Source of the DNA: an uncultured SAR86 cluster bacterium
GTDB lineage: Bacteria; Pseudomonadota; Gammaproteobacteria; Magnimaribacterales; D2472
DNA: 64,000 nt
Assembly (NCBI GenBank): GCA_902630885.1
Contig: CACOWI010000007.1
Coordinates: forward strand, 16,279 to 80,278
Direction: 5' to 3'
In this document: positions 9,676 to 18,401 of the stretch, one piece after another
Position numbering within the stretch: the stretch's first letter is position 1
How the letters are laid out: every line of letters starts with the position of its first letter
Notes under the pieces: model-generated
Database searches by the model: none
Seen by the model: only the letters and a program-made list of their open reading frames with translations
Told to the model about the DNA's origin: nothing
Position numbers and translations under genes: made by a program

Positions 9676-11259
9676 TTAGTTATCAAGTTGAAGCGTTTTT
9701 TTAAGATCTCCAAGCCAAGGCTCAAAGTTATTCCACTGTCCAATCCCTTTTTTGTAAATAGGCTGTCGAACCTGTTCAGAACTCGGCGTTCTTACTGTTC
9801 TTTTAGTTTTATAAAAATTCAAACAGCTTTCCTCAAATTCTAAATCGCAATATTTTAATAATTGTCTAATTTGTTTCTCAGTATCCTCGATCATATTTTC
9901 ATATAAAACTCTGTGTACCTTTCCCGGAAGTACTTTATCCCAATGCTCCATTATTTTAAGGTAATCTAAATAATAATTACCTATTCTGTTTTGTGAATAG
10001 GTAAATCCCTGACCTGAGCCAAATAGTTGTTTATAGCAACTAAAACAACAGTCCATTGGATTTCTTCTTGCATCAATTATTTTTGCATTTGGAAGAATTA
10101 AATTAATTAATCCTATATGAACAAAATTATTGGGCATTTTGTCTATGAAGTAAGGTTTGTCTGTAACTCTTTGATCCAAAGTGTTTTGTATGTATGCTTC
10201 GCCCATTTTTTTAAATTCGTCTTTTTTAATTTGAGATAATGCTGAAGGATACTCAGACTTACTTTTTGTATCTTTTTTATTTGCTATTTTTCTTGATAAA
10301 GCAATAATATTTTGCAGTTCAGTTGTTCCTTCAACCAATGAGTGTGATGAGAGGATTTGCTCAATAAGGGTCGATCCTGATCTTGGTAGGCCAACTATAA
10401 ATATTGGATCTGAGTTTTGATCGCCCACACCTTCATATTGTTCAAAAAATTCTTTGGTAAAAAAACTTATTAGTTCATCACACTCATAGCTAAATTTCTT
10501 TGAATCCCATGGAACCTGTTTACTCTTGAGTGTATTTCCTTTTATGTATGCAGCTATAGAGTTTTTATAATTTTTGTTATCTTCTTCTGCCTTGCCTAAT
10601 GCAAATAATAGATGAAAATAATCATCCATTTTAGTATCTTTACTACTTAAAAGTTCTTTGAGATCTTCGATATCATTAGTTGTGAATTGGTAAGTCTTTA
10701 AATTTGCTAGGCTCCAATACGCCTCTCCAAAACCAGTTTTAGTTGTAATTGCATTTTTATAAGCTTGAATCGATTCATCAAGTCTTCCTATTGCTCTTAA
10801 TGTATGACCATAACTTAAATACAGTTGATTATTTTCAATCTTTTTATTGTTAATAATAATTTCAAAAATTTTAATAGCTTCATCATGTTGATTAGCTAGT
10901 GCTAAATTTACAGCTTTTAAAGTAAGGTACTGAGGGTTATTTTTATCCTTTTCTAATAATATTTGTATTTGTTCTAAAGCCTCATAAGGTAATTGTCTTT
11001 TATAGAGTAAATTAGCGTAACTCAGTCTTGCTTCATCATAATCTGGTGACAAATCTAAAGCTCTAACTAATAAATATCCAGCATCTTTGTATGCTCTAAA
11101 TTTAACCCCAATGTCACCAAGCAACTTCATCGCATTGACATCCAATGGATATTCTTTAAGGTAATTTCTTAAAATAGGTTCAGCTTTTTTTAATTTATTC
11201 TCAGCAATTAATCTCGCAGCATCAAGCAATTCTTCAGGTATGTTATTTTTTGTATACAC
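9676..11259 (-). CDS. TPR-repeat sulfotransferase (paralogue 2)
   Basis: A 527-residue paralogue of the 1521-3524 product with fewer TPR units (about residues 1-240). The sulfotransferase domain carries GLPRSGST at 290-297, SSHSLVEGTTELQN, DKMPNNFVHIGLINLILPNAK and DARRNPMDCCFSCYKQ. The C-terminal SSEQVRQPIYKKGIGQW closely matches SSEQVRKPINKSGMHRW in the first copy. It probably transfers sulfate from PAPS to an unknown acceptor in the cytoplasm. It follows TonB receptor 2 after a strong terminator and precedes the S51 peptidase by 1 bp. Confidence 0.87.
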   Translation of the reverse strand: MYTKNNIPEELLDAARLIAENKLKKAEPILRNYLKEYPLDVNAMKLLGDIGVKFRAYKDAGYLLVRALDLSPDYDEARLSYANLLYKRQLPYEALEQIQILLEKDKNNPQYLTLKAVNLALANQHDEAIKIFEIIINNKKIENNQLYLSYGHTLRAIGRLDESIQAYKNAITTKTGFGEAYWSLANLKTYQFTTNDIEDLKELLSSKDTKMDDYFHLLFALGKAEEDNKNYKNSIAAYIKGNTLKSKQVPWDSKKFSYECDELISFFTKEFFEQYEGVGDQNSDPIFIVGLPRSGSTLIEQILSSHSLVEGTTELQNIIALSRKIANKKDTKSKSEYPSALSQIKKDEFKKMGEAYIQNTLDQRVTDKPYFIDKMPNNFVHIGLINLILPNAKIIDARRNPMDCCFSCYKQLFGSGQGFTYSQNRIGNYYLDYLKIMEHWDKVLPGKVHRVLYENMIEDTEKQIRQLLKYCDLEFEESCLNFYKTKRTVRTPSSEQVRQPIYKKGIGQWNNFEPWLGDLKKTLQLDN

Positions 11260-11274
11260 TCAATTTCAATAAAA

Positions 11275-11299
11275 AAGGCTGTATCAAGGATACAGCCTT
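11275..11299 (-). terminator. Rho-independent terminator after TonB receptor 2
   Basis: A perfect 11-bp stem (AAGGCTGTATC paired with GATACAGCCTT) has a 3-base loop, followed on the minus strand by six T residues (11271-11276 complement). It lies between the receptor stop at 11319 and the sulfotransferase start at 11259, the same position as the terminator in the first module. Confidence 0.88.
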
Positions 11300-11318
11300 A
11301 TTTAAGTTTTTTTAATAT

Positions 11319-13574
11319 TTAATTCATCTTCCAACTGTATTTAATACCAAATGTTCTTGGTCTATTTACAGTAGTTAGTCTTTGAATATCTTCACTATTT
11401 ATGTATAACTCTGCAACTTCATCAAATACATTATCAAAATATAGTTGTAATGAAACTTGATCGTTTACATCCATAGTATACGAAAGATTTCCGATACCAT
11501 ATGAATCTTGAAATTCTCTATCATCAAAGAATAGATCATTGTACATACCTGCAACAAAAGCATAATTAAAATCAATTCTTGAATTATCAGATATTTCTGC
11601 GGTAAGTCCTATATTGCCCTTTGTGTCAGGAGTAAAAGGCAGATCTTGATCTTTTCTAGCCTCAATGTTACCTCTCAAAACATAATCTTCAGTAAGGACT
11701 GCATCATTTTTTGCAAATGCAAAAGTTGCTGAAAGCCTATCATTTAAAATAATTTGAGAATCTATTTCAAAACCCATACTTTGTGCCGCGCCTATATTAT
11801 CAACAAGGCCAAGTAAAGAAATACTTGAATCAAACCATCCAAGCTGGATATCATCCCATTCCATAGTATAGGCTGCTCCATTTAACCTCATCCTTCCATC
11901 CATAAGAATAGTTTTAAAACCAAATTCATAGTTCGTTAGGAAGTCAGCATCATATGTAGCGCCAAGCTGAGTAGTTCTGTTTGTACCACCCGGTCTGTAG
12001 CCTTCTGATACAGTGGCGTAAACCATAGCATTTTCAGTTGCTTGGTATGAAATATTAAATTTAGAAATACTATCACTACCATCAAATTTGGAATTTACAT
12101 TATCAGGTCTTGTAGTACTTCCATAAATAGAATTCGGCCACCATATTGTTCCAACAAATCCCTTTAGGGTTGTTTCGTTGTCAAAACTTCTATGTCCTAA
12201 TGTAATTTCGGTTTTATCATTAAGCTGAATATAAACCTCTCCAAAAATAGCTGATTCTTCTTCATATCTAACTTGGTCAGTTTGATAATATAAATCCTTT
12301 GAGCCTGGTACAGCTGCATCTGGATTAATTTGAGGAACATGCCACTGAGCATCATAAGCTGTTTCATTTTCAGTCATGAAAGCACCGACTATCCAATTGA
12401 ACATTCCATCAGACTTTGAAGCAAGTCTTATTTCAGTCGTATCGTATTCCTGATGTGTATCATTTTCGAATTGGATTCTTGGATCTACACAAGGTCCAAA
12501 ATAATATGAATAACAGGTGTAATAAGCTTCAACATATCCATCAATTGAATAGTGAGAGTAATCACTTAATACTTCGAAATCTCTTTCAAGACTAGAAGTT
12601 GTAAATGTGAGGTCAGCAAAACCTAAATCACCAGTGACAGATAATGAAAATCTGTCCCACTCATCATGAGTAGTATCATCATAAAATCTGCCAACTTTAT
12701 ATTTTCCAAGTTTATCAGGATTATGATCCCAGACACCATCAGTTTCAGTATCTTGGCCCATATAATTTACATCAATCTGCCAATTATCATTTAAATCAAC
12801 CCTTAATGCAGCTCTATATCCTTCTTTAACAGCATCATTAAAGTTATCTTCAACAAAAACCTCATTTGTTCGAGTGATTCCACTATATGGAAAAGTAATT
12901 GAATCAAGAACTGAATCAATATAACCACCATCTTCGTCACTAAATCCAACGAATCTCAAAGCCATATTATTTGATAAAGGTATATTTACAAAACCTTCAA
13001 CCATTGTGCTGTCATCACCACCAGAAGTAAATTCAGAGCTTAAGTTTGCACCTGCATCAAATTCACTTGATGGTTTGTTTGTAATTATCTTTAGGTTACC
13101 CGCTTGAGATGCTGCACCATATAAAGTTCCTTGAGGTCCAGATAAAGCCTCAACTCTCTCAATGTCATAAACATGAACATCAAGGTTATCACCAATCATT
13201 GTTACTGGAGATTCATCCAGATAAATAGCAACAGCCGGCCCTTGAAGTGATTGATTAGAGTTACCTCCATCCGATATACCTCTCATGAAGATTTGACCTT
13301 GCCCAGGTCTTCTTTGTGTTGCTGATGCAGACGGTAATTGAAGAACGTAATCTGCAAAGTCTTTTATGTTTAAGTTATCTAACTCAGTTGCAGAAAGTGT
13401 TGAAACACTAATGGGCACATTTTGAAGATTCTCTGATTTTTTTTGTGCTGTAACTACTATTTCTTCAACGGTTGCATCTTGAGAGAGAACATCCGATGCC
13501 ATAAAAATAGAAGAAGCAAAAACTGTCGCTTTTGTAACTGCTTTATGGACTTTTTCGAAATGAAATATATTCAT
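11319..13574 (-). CDS. TonB-dependent outer-membrane receptor (paralogue 2)
   Basis: A 751-residue receptor. A signal peptide ends near MASDVLSQ. The TonB box and plug opening is VEEIVVTAQKKSENLQNVP, then YVLQLPSASATQRRPGQGQ, IFMRGISDGG and EALSGPQGTLYGAASQAG. The beta-barrel follows to a C-terminus FGIKYSWKMN. It shares the plug layout of the 3610 gene but is about 110 residues shorter. Its role is TonB-driven import of an unidentified large solute. A GGGGGT ribosome site precedes the ATG. Both receptors belong to the class carrying VPxSVS after the TonB box, common in marine gamma- and alphaproteobacteria. Confidence 0.92.
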   Translation of the reverse strand: MNIFHFEKVHKAVTKATVFASSIFMASDVLSQDATVEEIVVTAQKKSENLQNVPISVSTLSATELDNLNIKDFADYVLQLPSASATQRRPGQGQIFMRGISDGGNSNQSLQGPAVAIYLDESPVTMIGDNLDVHVYDIERVEALSGPQGTLYGAASQAGNLKIITNKPSSEFDAGANLSSEFTSGGDDSTMVEGFVNIPLSNNMALRFVGFSDEDGGYIDSVLDSITFPYSGITRTNEVFVEDNFNDAVKEGYRAALRVDLNDNWQIDVNYMGQDTETDGVWDHNPDKLGKYKVGRFYDDTTHDEWDRFSLSVTGDLGFADLTFTTSSLERDFEVLSDYSHYSIDGYVEAYYTCYSYYFGPCVDPRIQFENDTHQEYDTTEIRLASKSDGMFNWIVGAFMTENETAYDAQWHVPQINPDAAVPGSKDLYYQTDQVRYEEESAIFGEVYIQLNDKTEITLGHRSFDNETTLKGFVGTIWWPNSIYGSTTRPDNVNSKFDGSDSISKFNISYQATENAMVYATVSEGYRPGGTNRTTQLGATYDADFLTNYEFGFKTILMDGRMRLNGAAYTMEWDDIQLGWFDSSISLLGLVDNIGAAQSMGFEIDSQIILNDRLSATFAFAKNDAVLTEDYVLRGNIEARKDQDLPFTPDTKGNIGLTAEISDNSRIDFNYAFVAGMYNDLFFDDREFQDSYGIGNLSYTMDVNDQVSLQLYFDNVFDEVAELYINSEDIQRLTTVNRPRTFGIKYSWKMN

Positions 13575-13672
13575 ATTACCCCCTAAAGTAATAAATAAAT
13601 TTAAATAAAATATACATTAATTTTAAAATATAGTAAATTTTTATTACACATATTTTTTATAAAAGGTTACAT

Positions 13673-15367
13673 ATGAAAAACTTAAAAGATTTAACTTTAA
13701 TACCAATTTTATTGATACTAGTCGCATCATGTTCTAAAAGTGAATTTTCTTTTTTACCGCTTCAAACGCAATGGATTGTTGATGAAACAGAAGCAACAAG
13801 ATGGTCAATGGTAAAACATAATAACCTTCCCACATTGACTGGCTCAAAAGAATGGAAAAACTATATGAGTTTTTTAGAAAATGAATTTAAAAGGTACGGC
13901 GTTGTTGATTTGCATAAAAATACTTGGGAGTTTGATAAATGGACTATCTCTGAAGATCCTAGCAATTGGACCCTTAAAGTTGAAGGAATTGATGTAAGGG
14001 TTGCATATTATGGCGCTTATTCTGGTAAAACAGATCTTAATGGTGTCACTGCTGAAATGGTCTATTATGATCATAATAATCCACCTAGTGATATTAAAGA
14101 TAAAATTGTAGTAATACCGACTAGAAAGCATCCAAGTAAGCCTTTTAGCACAAATTATTTAACTAATTACACCTACAACGAATATGAACATGTCATTGAC
14201 GGTGATACTCTTCCAGCACCATTTGAATTTGTAGATCCTGAAGTATCTTTCACATTTGATATTTGGTATCAACTGGCACAAAGACTTGACCAAATTCCGG
14301 AAGATGGTGAAGCTGCTGGTGCTGTGATTGTTTATGATATGGCATACGATAGAACAAAAGGTCTATATACTTTTCCAGTTCCGGATCATTATGAGTCGCC
14401 TACCTTGATACTCTCCAGAGAAGATGGTGCAGGTGTTATTAAAGCTGCAAAAGCAAGCAAGGAAGCAACAATTGTTTTAAAAAGCAAAATAGAGAAATCT
14501 GAAGCATATCAATTAATAGGATATCTGCCAGGTAGGCATTATGGAACTGATAAAGATGAACAGATTATTTTGACTAACCATACAGATGGACCATCTATTA
14601 CTCAAGATAACGGTGCTTTAGGTATATTAGGCATCATTAAATATTTCTCTAACATTCCTCAAGAAAAAAGAGATAGAACTCTGCTCATTTATCTTGACTG
14701 CAGGCATTATATGCCTGGCATGGAACAAGCCCACAAAGATGTTTCATGGCTTAAAAAAAATCCCAACTTAAAAGATAAGGTTGTTGGTTTAATTCAAACA
14801 GAGCATTTAGGAGAAATGGATTTCAAAGAGGTAAACGGAGAAGTACTTCCAACAGGTTATGCAGAACAATCTTACTTATGGACAAGAAATAATGACTATC
14901 TTATTGAATCTGCAAAGAATGCTCTAGATAGATATGGTTGGCCAAGAGGAATGCTTTCAGTTCCTGAAAGACCAGGTCCGAATGGTGATATTCAACAAGT
15001 CTGGTGGGGAGTTGGTATTATCGCATTAGCTAATGAACTCAGAGACAGTGAAGATTGTGATGAATATTCATGCAATGAAAATGGATTACAAACACCGGAT
15101 GCTTGGGATGGTTCAAGCTGTGAGGTTTGGACATGTTTTAATGTTCCTGCATATGGGCAAGGTGGTTTTTTAGGATATTACTGGAATAAATACTCAGATA
15201 TAACTAAATGGAACTCAGAATTATTTGTTCAACAAACCTCTACTATGATAGATCTCACGGGCATATTAATGTACAGCGATTTAGAAAAAATTAAGCCTAT
15301 TCTTGGTGATCAAAGTTTTAGAAATACAGACATGAGTATTGCAGCACCAATTGATATTGACGAATAA
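13673..15367 (+). CDS. M28-like metallopeptidase-fold lipoprotein
   Basis: A 564-residue exported protein. A lipobox LVASC places the acylated cysteine at residue 20. Residues about 115-285 resemble a protease-associated (PA) insert, and 285-480 an M28 aminopeptidase-type core: TNHTDGPSITQDNGALGILG gives candidate metal ligands H303, D305 and D312, and TEHLGEMD follows at 376-383. The usual Glu-Glu pair of M28 after the bridging Asp is replaced by a DCRHYMPG stretch, so metal binding or chemistry may be altered. It is divergent from TonB receptor 2, with an AAAGG ribosome site before the ATG. Confidence 0.65.
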   Translation: MKNLKDLTLIPILLILVASCSKSEFSFLPLQTQWIVDETEATRWSMVKHNNLPTLTGSKEWKNYMSFLENEFKRYGVVDLHKNTWEFDKWTISEDPSNWTLKVEGIDVRVAYYGAYSGKTDLNGVTAEMVYYDHNNPPSDIKDKIVVIPTRKHPSKPFSTNYLTNYTYNEYEHVIDGDTLPAPFEFVDPEVSFTFDIWYQLAQRLDQIPEDGEAAGAVIVYDMAYDRTKGLYTFPVPDHYESPTLILSREDGAGVIKAAKASKEATIVLKSKIEKSEAYQLIGYLPGRHYGTDKDEQIILTNHTDGPSITQDNGALGILGIIKYFSNIPQEKRDRTLLIYLDCRHYMPGMEQAHKDVSWLKKNPNLKDKVVGLIQTEHLGEMDFKEVNGEVLPTGYAEQSYLWTRNNDYLIESAKNALDRYGWPRGMLSVPERPGPNGDIQQVWWGVGIIALANELRDSEDCDEYSCNENGLQTPDAWDGSSCEVWTCFNVPAYGQGGFLGYYWNKYSDITKWNSELFVQQTSTMIDLTGILMYSDLEKIKPILGDQSFRNTDMSIAAPIDIDE

Positions 15368-15368
15368 C

Positions 15369-16052
15369 TTATTTCACCATGAAATTATTATGAAATTTTA
15401 ATAACTTCTTTTTCCATATATTCGTATAGTGTTTAAATTCGTAATCCTTTATTAAAAATTTTTTAAATATTAAATCTCTATCGATCATTAATATTACAAC
15501 TTGAGAAATATCGGTATTAAACATAATGTTGTGAGCATTCGCGTAAGCACAACCTTGTAAGAAATAATCTTCTATCCATTCTTTTTTTTTAATTCTTTTT
15601 GATGTTTTGAAATCAATTATTGTATCTTTTCCATCAATGACACCAACACAGTCAGCAGTTCCGGCATAAAGTTTATTTAAAACTAAATGAACTTCCAGCC
15701 CATGAACTTCTGATATGTCCTGAAGAGCATCATCAATTAATTTTTGCGACATTCTTTTTGCCATATTTCCTAAGCTATCGTTAGTAAAAACATTTTTATC
15801 AATACCATTTAAATGATTTTCTAATGAAAGATGAACCATGCTACCAATATCTGTTGCTTCGTTCATGACTCTATCTGCTTCAATATCACCGACTCTATTT
15901 CTCCATTCTTTTAAAGATGCTTTCTTATCGGACATATTATCTAAAACAGTAGTAACACTTGGTACTTCATTGTTATCAGAATCTATATAAAATCTGCCAA
16001 GTGAATTATCAATTCTTTGAAGCTCTGGATATTGATATTTATTTGTTATCAT
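15369..16052 (-). CDS. PD-(D/E)XK single-strand exonuclease, MGME1/RecB-like
   Basis: A 227-residue nuclease-fold protein. Motifs in order: VPSVTTVLDNM, LKEWRNRVG, GSMVHLSLENHL (motif I His and Glu), LYAGTADCVG (Asp), TIIDFKTSK (the D-x-K catalytic core) and YFLQGCAYANA (motif IV Gln). This order matches the MGME1 mitochondrial exonuclease and related small RecB-like exonucleases found in marine T7-like phages and some bacteria. It should degrade DNA ends with Mg2+. It ends 1 bp from the M28-like stop and starts 20 bp from the divergent BCCT gene. A phage origin is possible but unproven. Confidence 0.72.
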   Translation of the reverse strand: MITNKYQYPELQRIDNSLGRFYIDSDNNEVPSVTTVLDNMSDKKASLKEWRNRVGDIEADRVMNEATDIGSMVHLSLENHLNGIDKNVFTNDSLGNMAKRMSQKLIDDALQDISEVHGLEVHLVLNKLYAGTADCVGVIDGKDTIIDFKTSKRIKKKEWIEDYFLQGCAYANAHNIMFNTDISQVVILMIDRDLIFKKFLIKDYEFKHYTNIWKKKLLKFHNNFMVK

Positions 16053-16072
16053 TATGAATATTCTTATTAAGT

Positions 16073-17548
16073 ATGATTAATATAAAATTAAATCCTCTTT
16101 GGAGCAAAACAGTTTTAGTAATTACATTCAGTTTTTTGCTACTTCTGTCTTCTTATGTTCTTATTGATCCAGAAGGTAGTGCAAAAAATTTACTTAATAT
16201 CTATAACTTTTTTGCAATAAATTTTGAATCATTTTTTTTGTATTTTGGATTTGGTGTATTAGTTTTCTTAATAATTGTAGCTATATCAAAAAGTGGCTCA
16301 AAAAAGATTTTACTTCAGGGAAGAACAACTTATTCATATTTTTCATGGTGTTCAATGCTTTTTGCAACTGGCATGGGAGCAGCTCTTCTATATTGGTCAA
16401 CTTATGAGTGGCTTGTTTATTATACAAATCCTATTACAGGCGAAGAGCAATCTTTGCTAAAGGCAAGATCATATCCATTATTCCATTGGACTTTTACAGG
16501 TTGGGCGCTATACATTCTGCCAACAGTATCGTTTGTTTTTTCTCTTATGAAAAATCCAAATACACCGCTTACTTTTTCAGGCATTCTTTTAAAGGAACAG
16601 TCTGGACCTTTAAGAATAATATTAGATATCTTTTTTATTGGCGCGATATTAACTGGTGCTGGAGTTGGTCTTGCACTCTCTTTTCCTCTCATGTCAGCTG
16701 CTGTATCAAAATTATTTAATTTAAACCAAACAATTTTTTTAGATTTTTTGATGTTATTAATATGTATGTTTATTGTTGCTATCAGCGTCTATAAGGGTCT
16801 TCAAAATGGTATTAGAAAACTTAGTAATTTTAATATCATCCTCGTAATTGTATTTTTAACGTTAATCTTATTGACTGGTCCAACTAAATATATTGTTATT
16901 AACACAATTGAACCATTTGCATATATTATAAAAAATTACTTGTCACTAAGTTTATTAAAATCACAATACTCTCTCGACTGGACTGTATTTTACTGGGCAT
17001 GGTACATAGCTCTCGCTCCAGCAGTGGGAGCTTTTATTGTAAATATTTCTAACAATAAAACTGTGCGAGAGTTAATATTTGGTGCTTTGATTGTTGGTTC
17101 ACTTGGCAGTATATTTCATATAGGAGTTCTATCGAACATTTCAATTTTCTTTTATGAAAATGGTATCTTGGATGCACCAAAAATATATTTAGATCAATCA
17201 TTGACATCACATGCCTTGGTTATTGAAACAATCTCTTCTTTGAACTTTGGAACATTATTTTTAATTTTGTTTACTGTTATTGCTGTTGTATTTTTATGTA
17301 CTACTTATGATTCCTTGTCATATATTTTAGCAACTGCCTCAATGAAAAATTTCAAAGATACGCCGTCTAGAAGTTTAAGAGTATTTTTTGCAATCATAAT
17401 TATGGTTCAACCTGCACTCATTATGTTCTTGGGTGGTAAAGACTCATTTATGTGGCTTTTAGTAGTAATATCTGTACCATTAATGATTATTTATCTATTT
17501 CTAATATTATCTATTATCAAAAATGCAATTAAATTTAAAAAATCATAG
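16073..17548 (+). CDS. Divergent BCCT-family transporter
   Basis: A 491-residue membrane protein with the BCCT layout but altered signatures. The first motif reads FATGMGAALLYWSTYEWLVYY, where family members usually have GMGIGLxFWGVAEP. The second is HWTFTGWALY. The WAWYIALAPAVGAFIVNIS segment with a following TVRELIFG loop is well conserved. The loss of the VAEP sequence suggests a different substrate from the 6364 paralogue. It likely imports a zwitterionic or trimethylated osmolyte or carbon source. Its last 26 bases overlap the downstream hydrolase gene, so the two are translationally linked. Confidence 0.85.
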   Translation: MINIKLNPLWSKTVLVITFSFLLLLSSYVLIDPEGSAKNLLNIYNFFAINFESFFLYFGFGVLVFLIIVAISKSGSKKILLQGRTTYSYFSWCSMLFATGMGAALLYWSTYEWLVYYTNPITGEEQSLLKARSYPLFHWTFTGWALYILPTVSFVFSLMKNPNTPLTFSGILLKEQSGPLRIILDIFFIGAILTGAGVGLALSFPLMSAAVSKLFNLNQTIFLDFLMLLICMFIVAISVYKGLQNGIRKLSNFNIILVIVFLTLILLTGPTKYIVINTIEPFAYIIKNYLSLSLLKSQYSLDWTVFYWAWYIALAPAVGAFIVNISNNKTVRELIFGALIVGSLGSIFHIGVLSNISIFFYENGILDAPKIYLDQSLTSHALVIETISSLNFGTLFLILFTVIAVVFLCTTYDSLSYILATASMKNFKDTPSRSLRVFFAIIIMVQPALIMFLGGKDSFMWLLVVISVPLMIIYLFLILSIIKNAIKFKKS

Positions 17549-18401
17549 AGCAAATATTTTTGAGAAAAATCCTTTTGATGTGAACAAAACATCAATTATC
17601 TTTGTGCCTGGAGCAGGAATGGATCATCGAATAATTTCAATGTTCAATCTAGAGGATTTATATGATGAATTTAATATTCTTGGTATAGACTTACCTGGCC
17701 ATGGATATACTTCAGGTCCCATAGTTGATTCTATTAGAGATCATACAAATTTTTGTATCGATGTTTTCAATGAAATTGGAATTAGTAAACCAATTGTGAT
17801 TGGTCACAGTTGGGGAGGATTAGTTGCATTAGATCTAGCATCAGAGTTCGAGAATGAAATGACCATATGCATGAATATTGCTTATCCATTCCTTGTGGGT
17901 GATATGTTACTTGATTTTGCTAAAGGTAATTTAGATCAAGCTGTTGAATTTTTGATGAAATACGGAATTTATAAATTTCCAAAAACAGAAATTAAAACAA
18001 AAGGATTTGGAACAATGGGATCCGGATTTTATGGAAGATCGAAAGGCCAAATTAAATCACCATATGGCACAAAAGTTGTAGAAGACGATCCAGAAAGAGA
18101 AATAAAACTATATCCACTAAAGAGATTATTTAATCAATCAGAAAAGGAAATAAGTTCAATCGACCTAAAATCTTGTAATATTTTTAGGTTAACAGATGAT
18201 CAAATTTCAAAACTAGAAAATATTAAATATATATTTAGCGAAAAAGATAAGTTAGCAAGATTTAATCCTGAAAATATTCTCCTAAAGGATGTAGATCATG
18301 AAAAAGATGTAGTAATTCTAAAAGATGTGGGTCATTTTCCTTACTTCGAAGATCCTGATCTAATATCAAAAGAATTAGTTAGAATTATCAAAGGAGAATA
18401 A
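17523..18401 (+). CDS. Alpha/beta hydrolase
   Basis: A 292-residue cytosolic alpha/beta-hydrolase: VPGAGMDHRI (oxyanion region), GIDLPGHGYTSG, the nucleophile elbow GHSWGG with Ser96, an acid candidate near FSEKDK, and a catalytic His in KDVGHFPYF near the C-terminus. The family includes esterases, haloperoxidases and C-C bond hydrolases, so the substrate is undefined. Translation probably begins inside the BCCT gene (26-bp overlap), suggesting that it acts on the imported compound. Its end overlaps the convergent esterase gene by 27 bp. Confidence 0.82.
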   Translation: MQLNLKNHRANIFEKNPFDVNKTSIIFVPGAGMDHRIISMFNLEDLYDEFNILGIDLPGHGYTSGPIVDSIRDHTNFCIDVFNEIGISKPIVIGHSWGGLVALDLASEFENEMTICMNIAYPFLVGDMLLDFAKGNLDQAVEFLMKYGIYKFPKTEIKTKGFGTMGSGFYGRSKGQIKSPYGTKVVEDDPEREIKLYPLKRLFNQSEKEISSIDLKSCNIFRLTDDQISKLENIKYIFSEKDKLARFNPENILLKDVDHEKDVVILKDVGHFPYFEDPDLISKELVRIIKGE

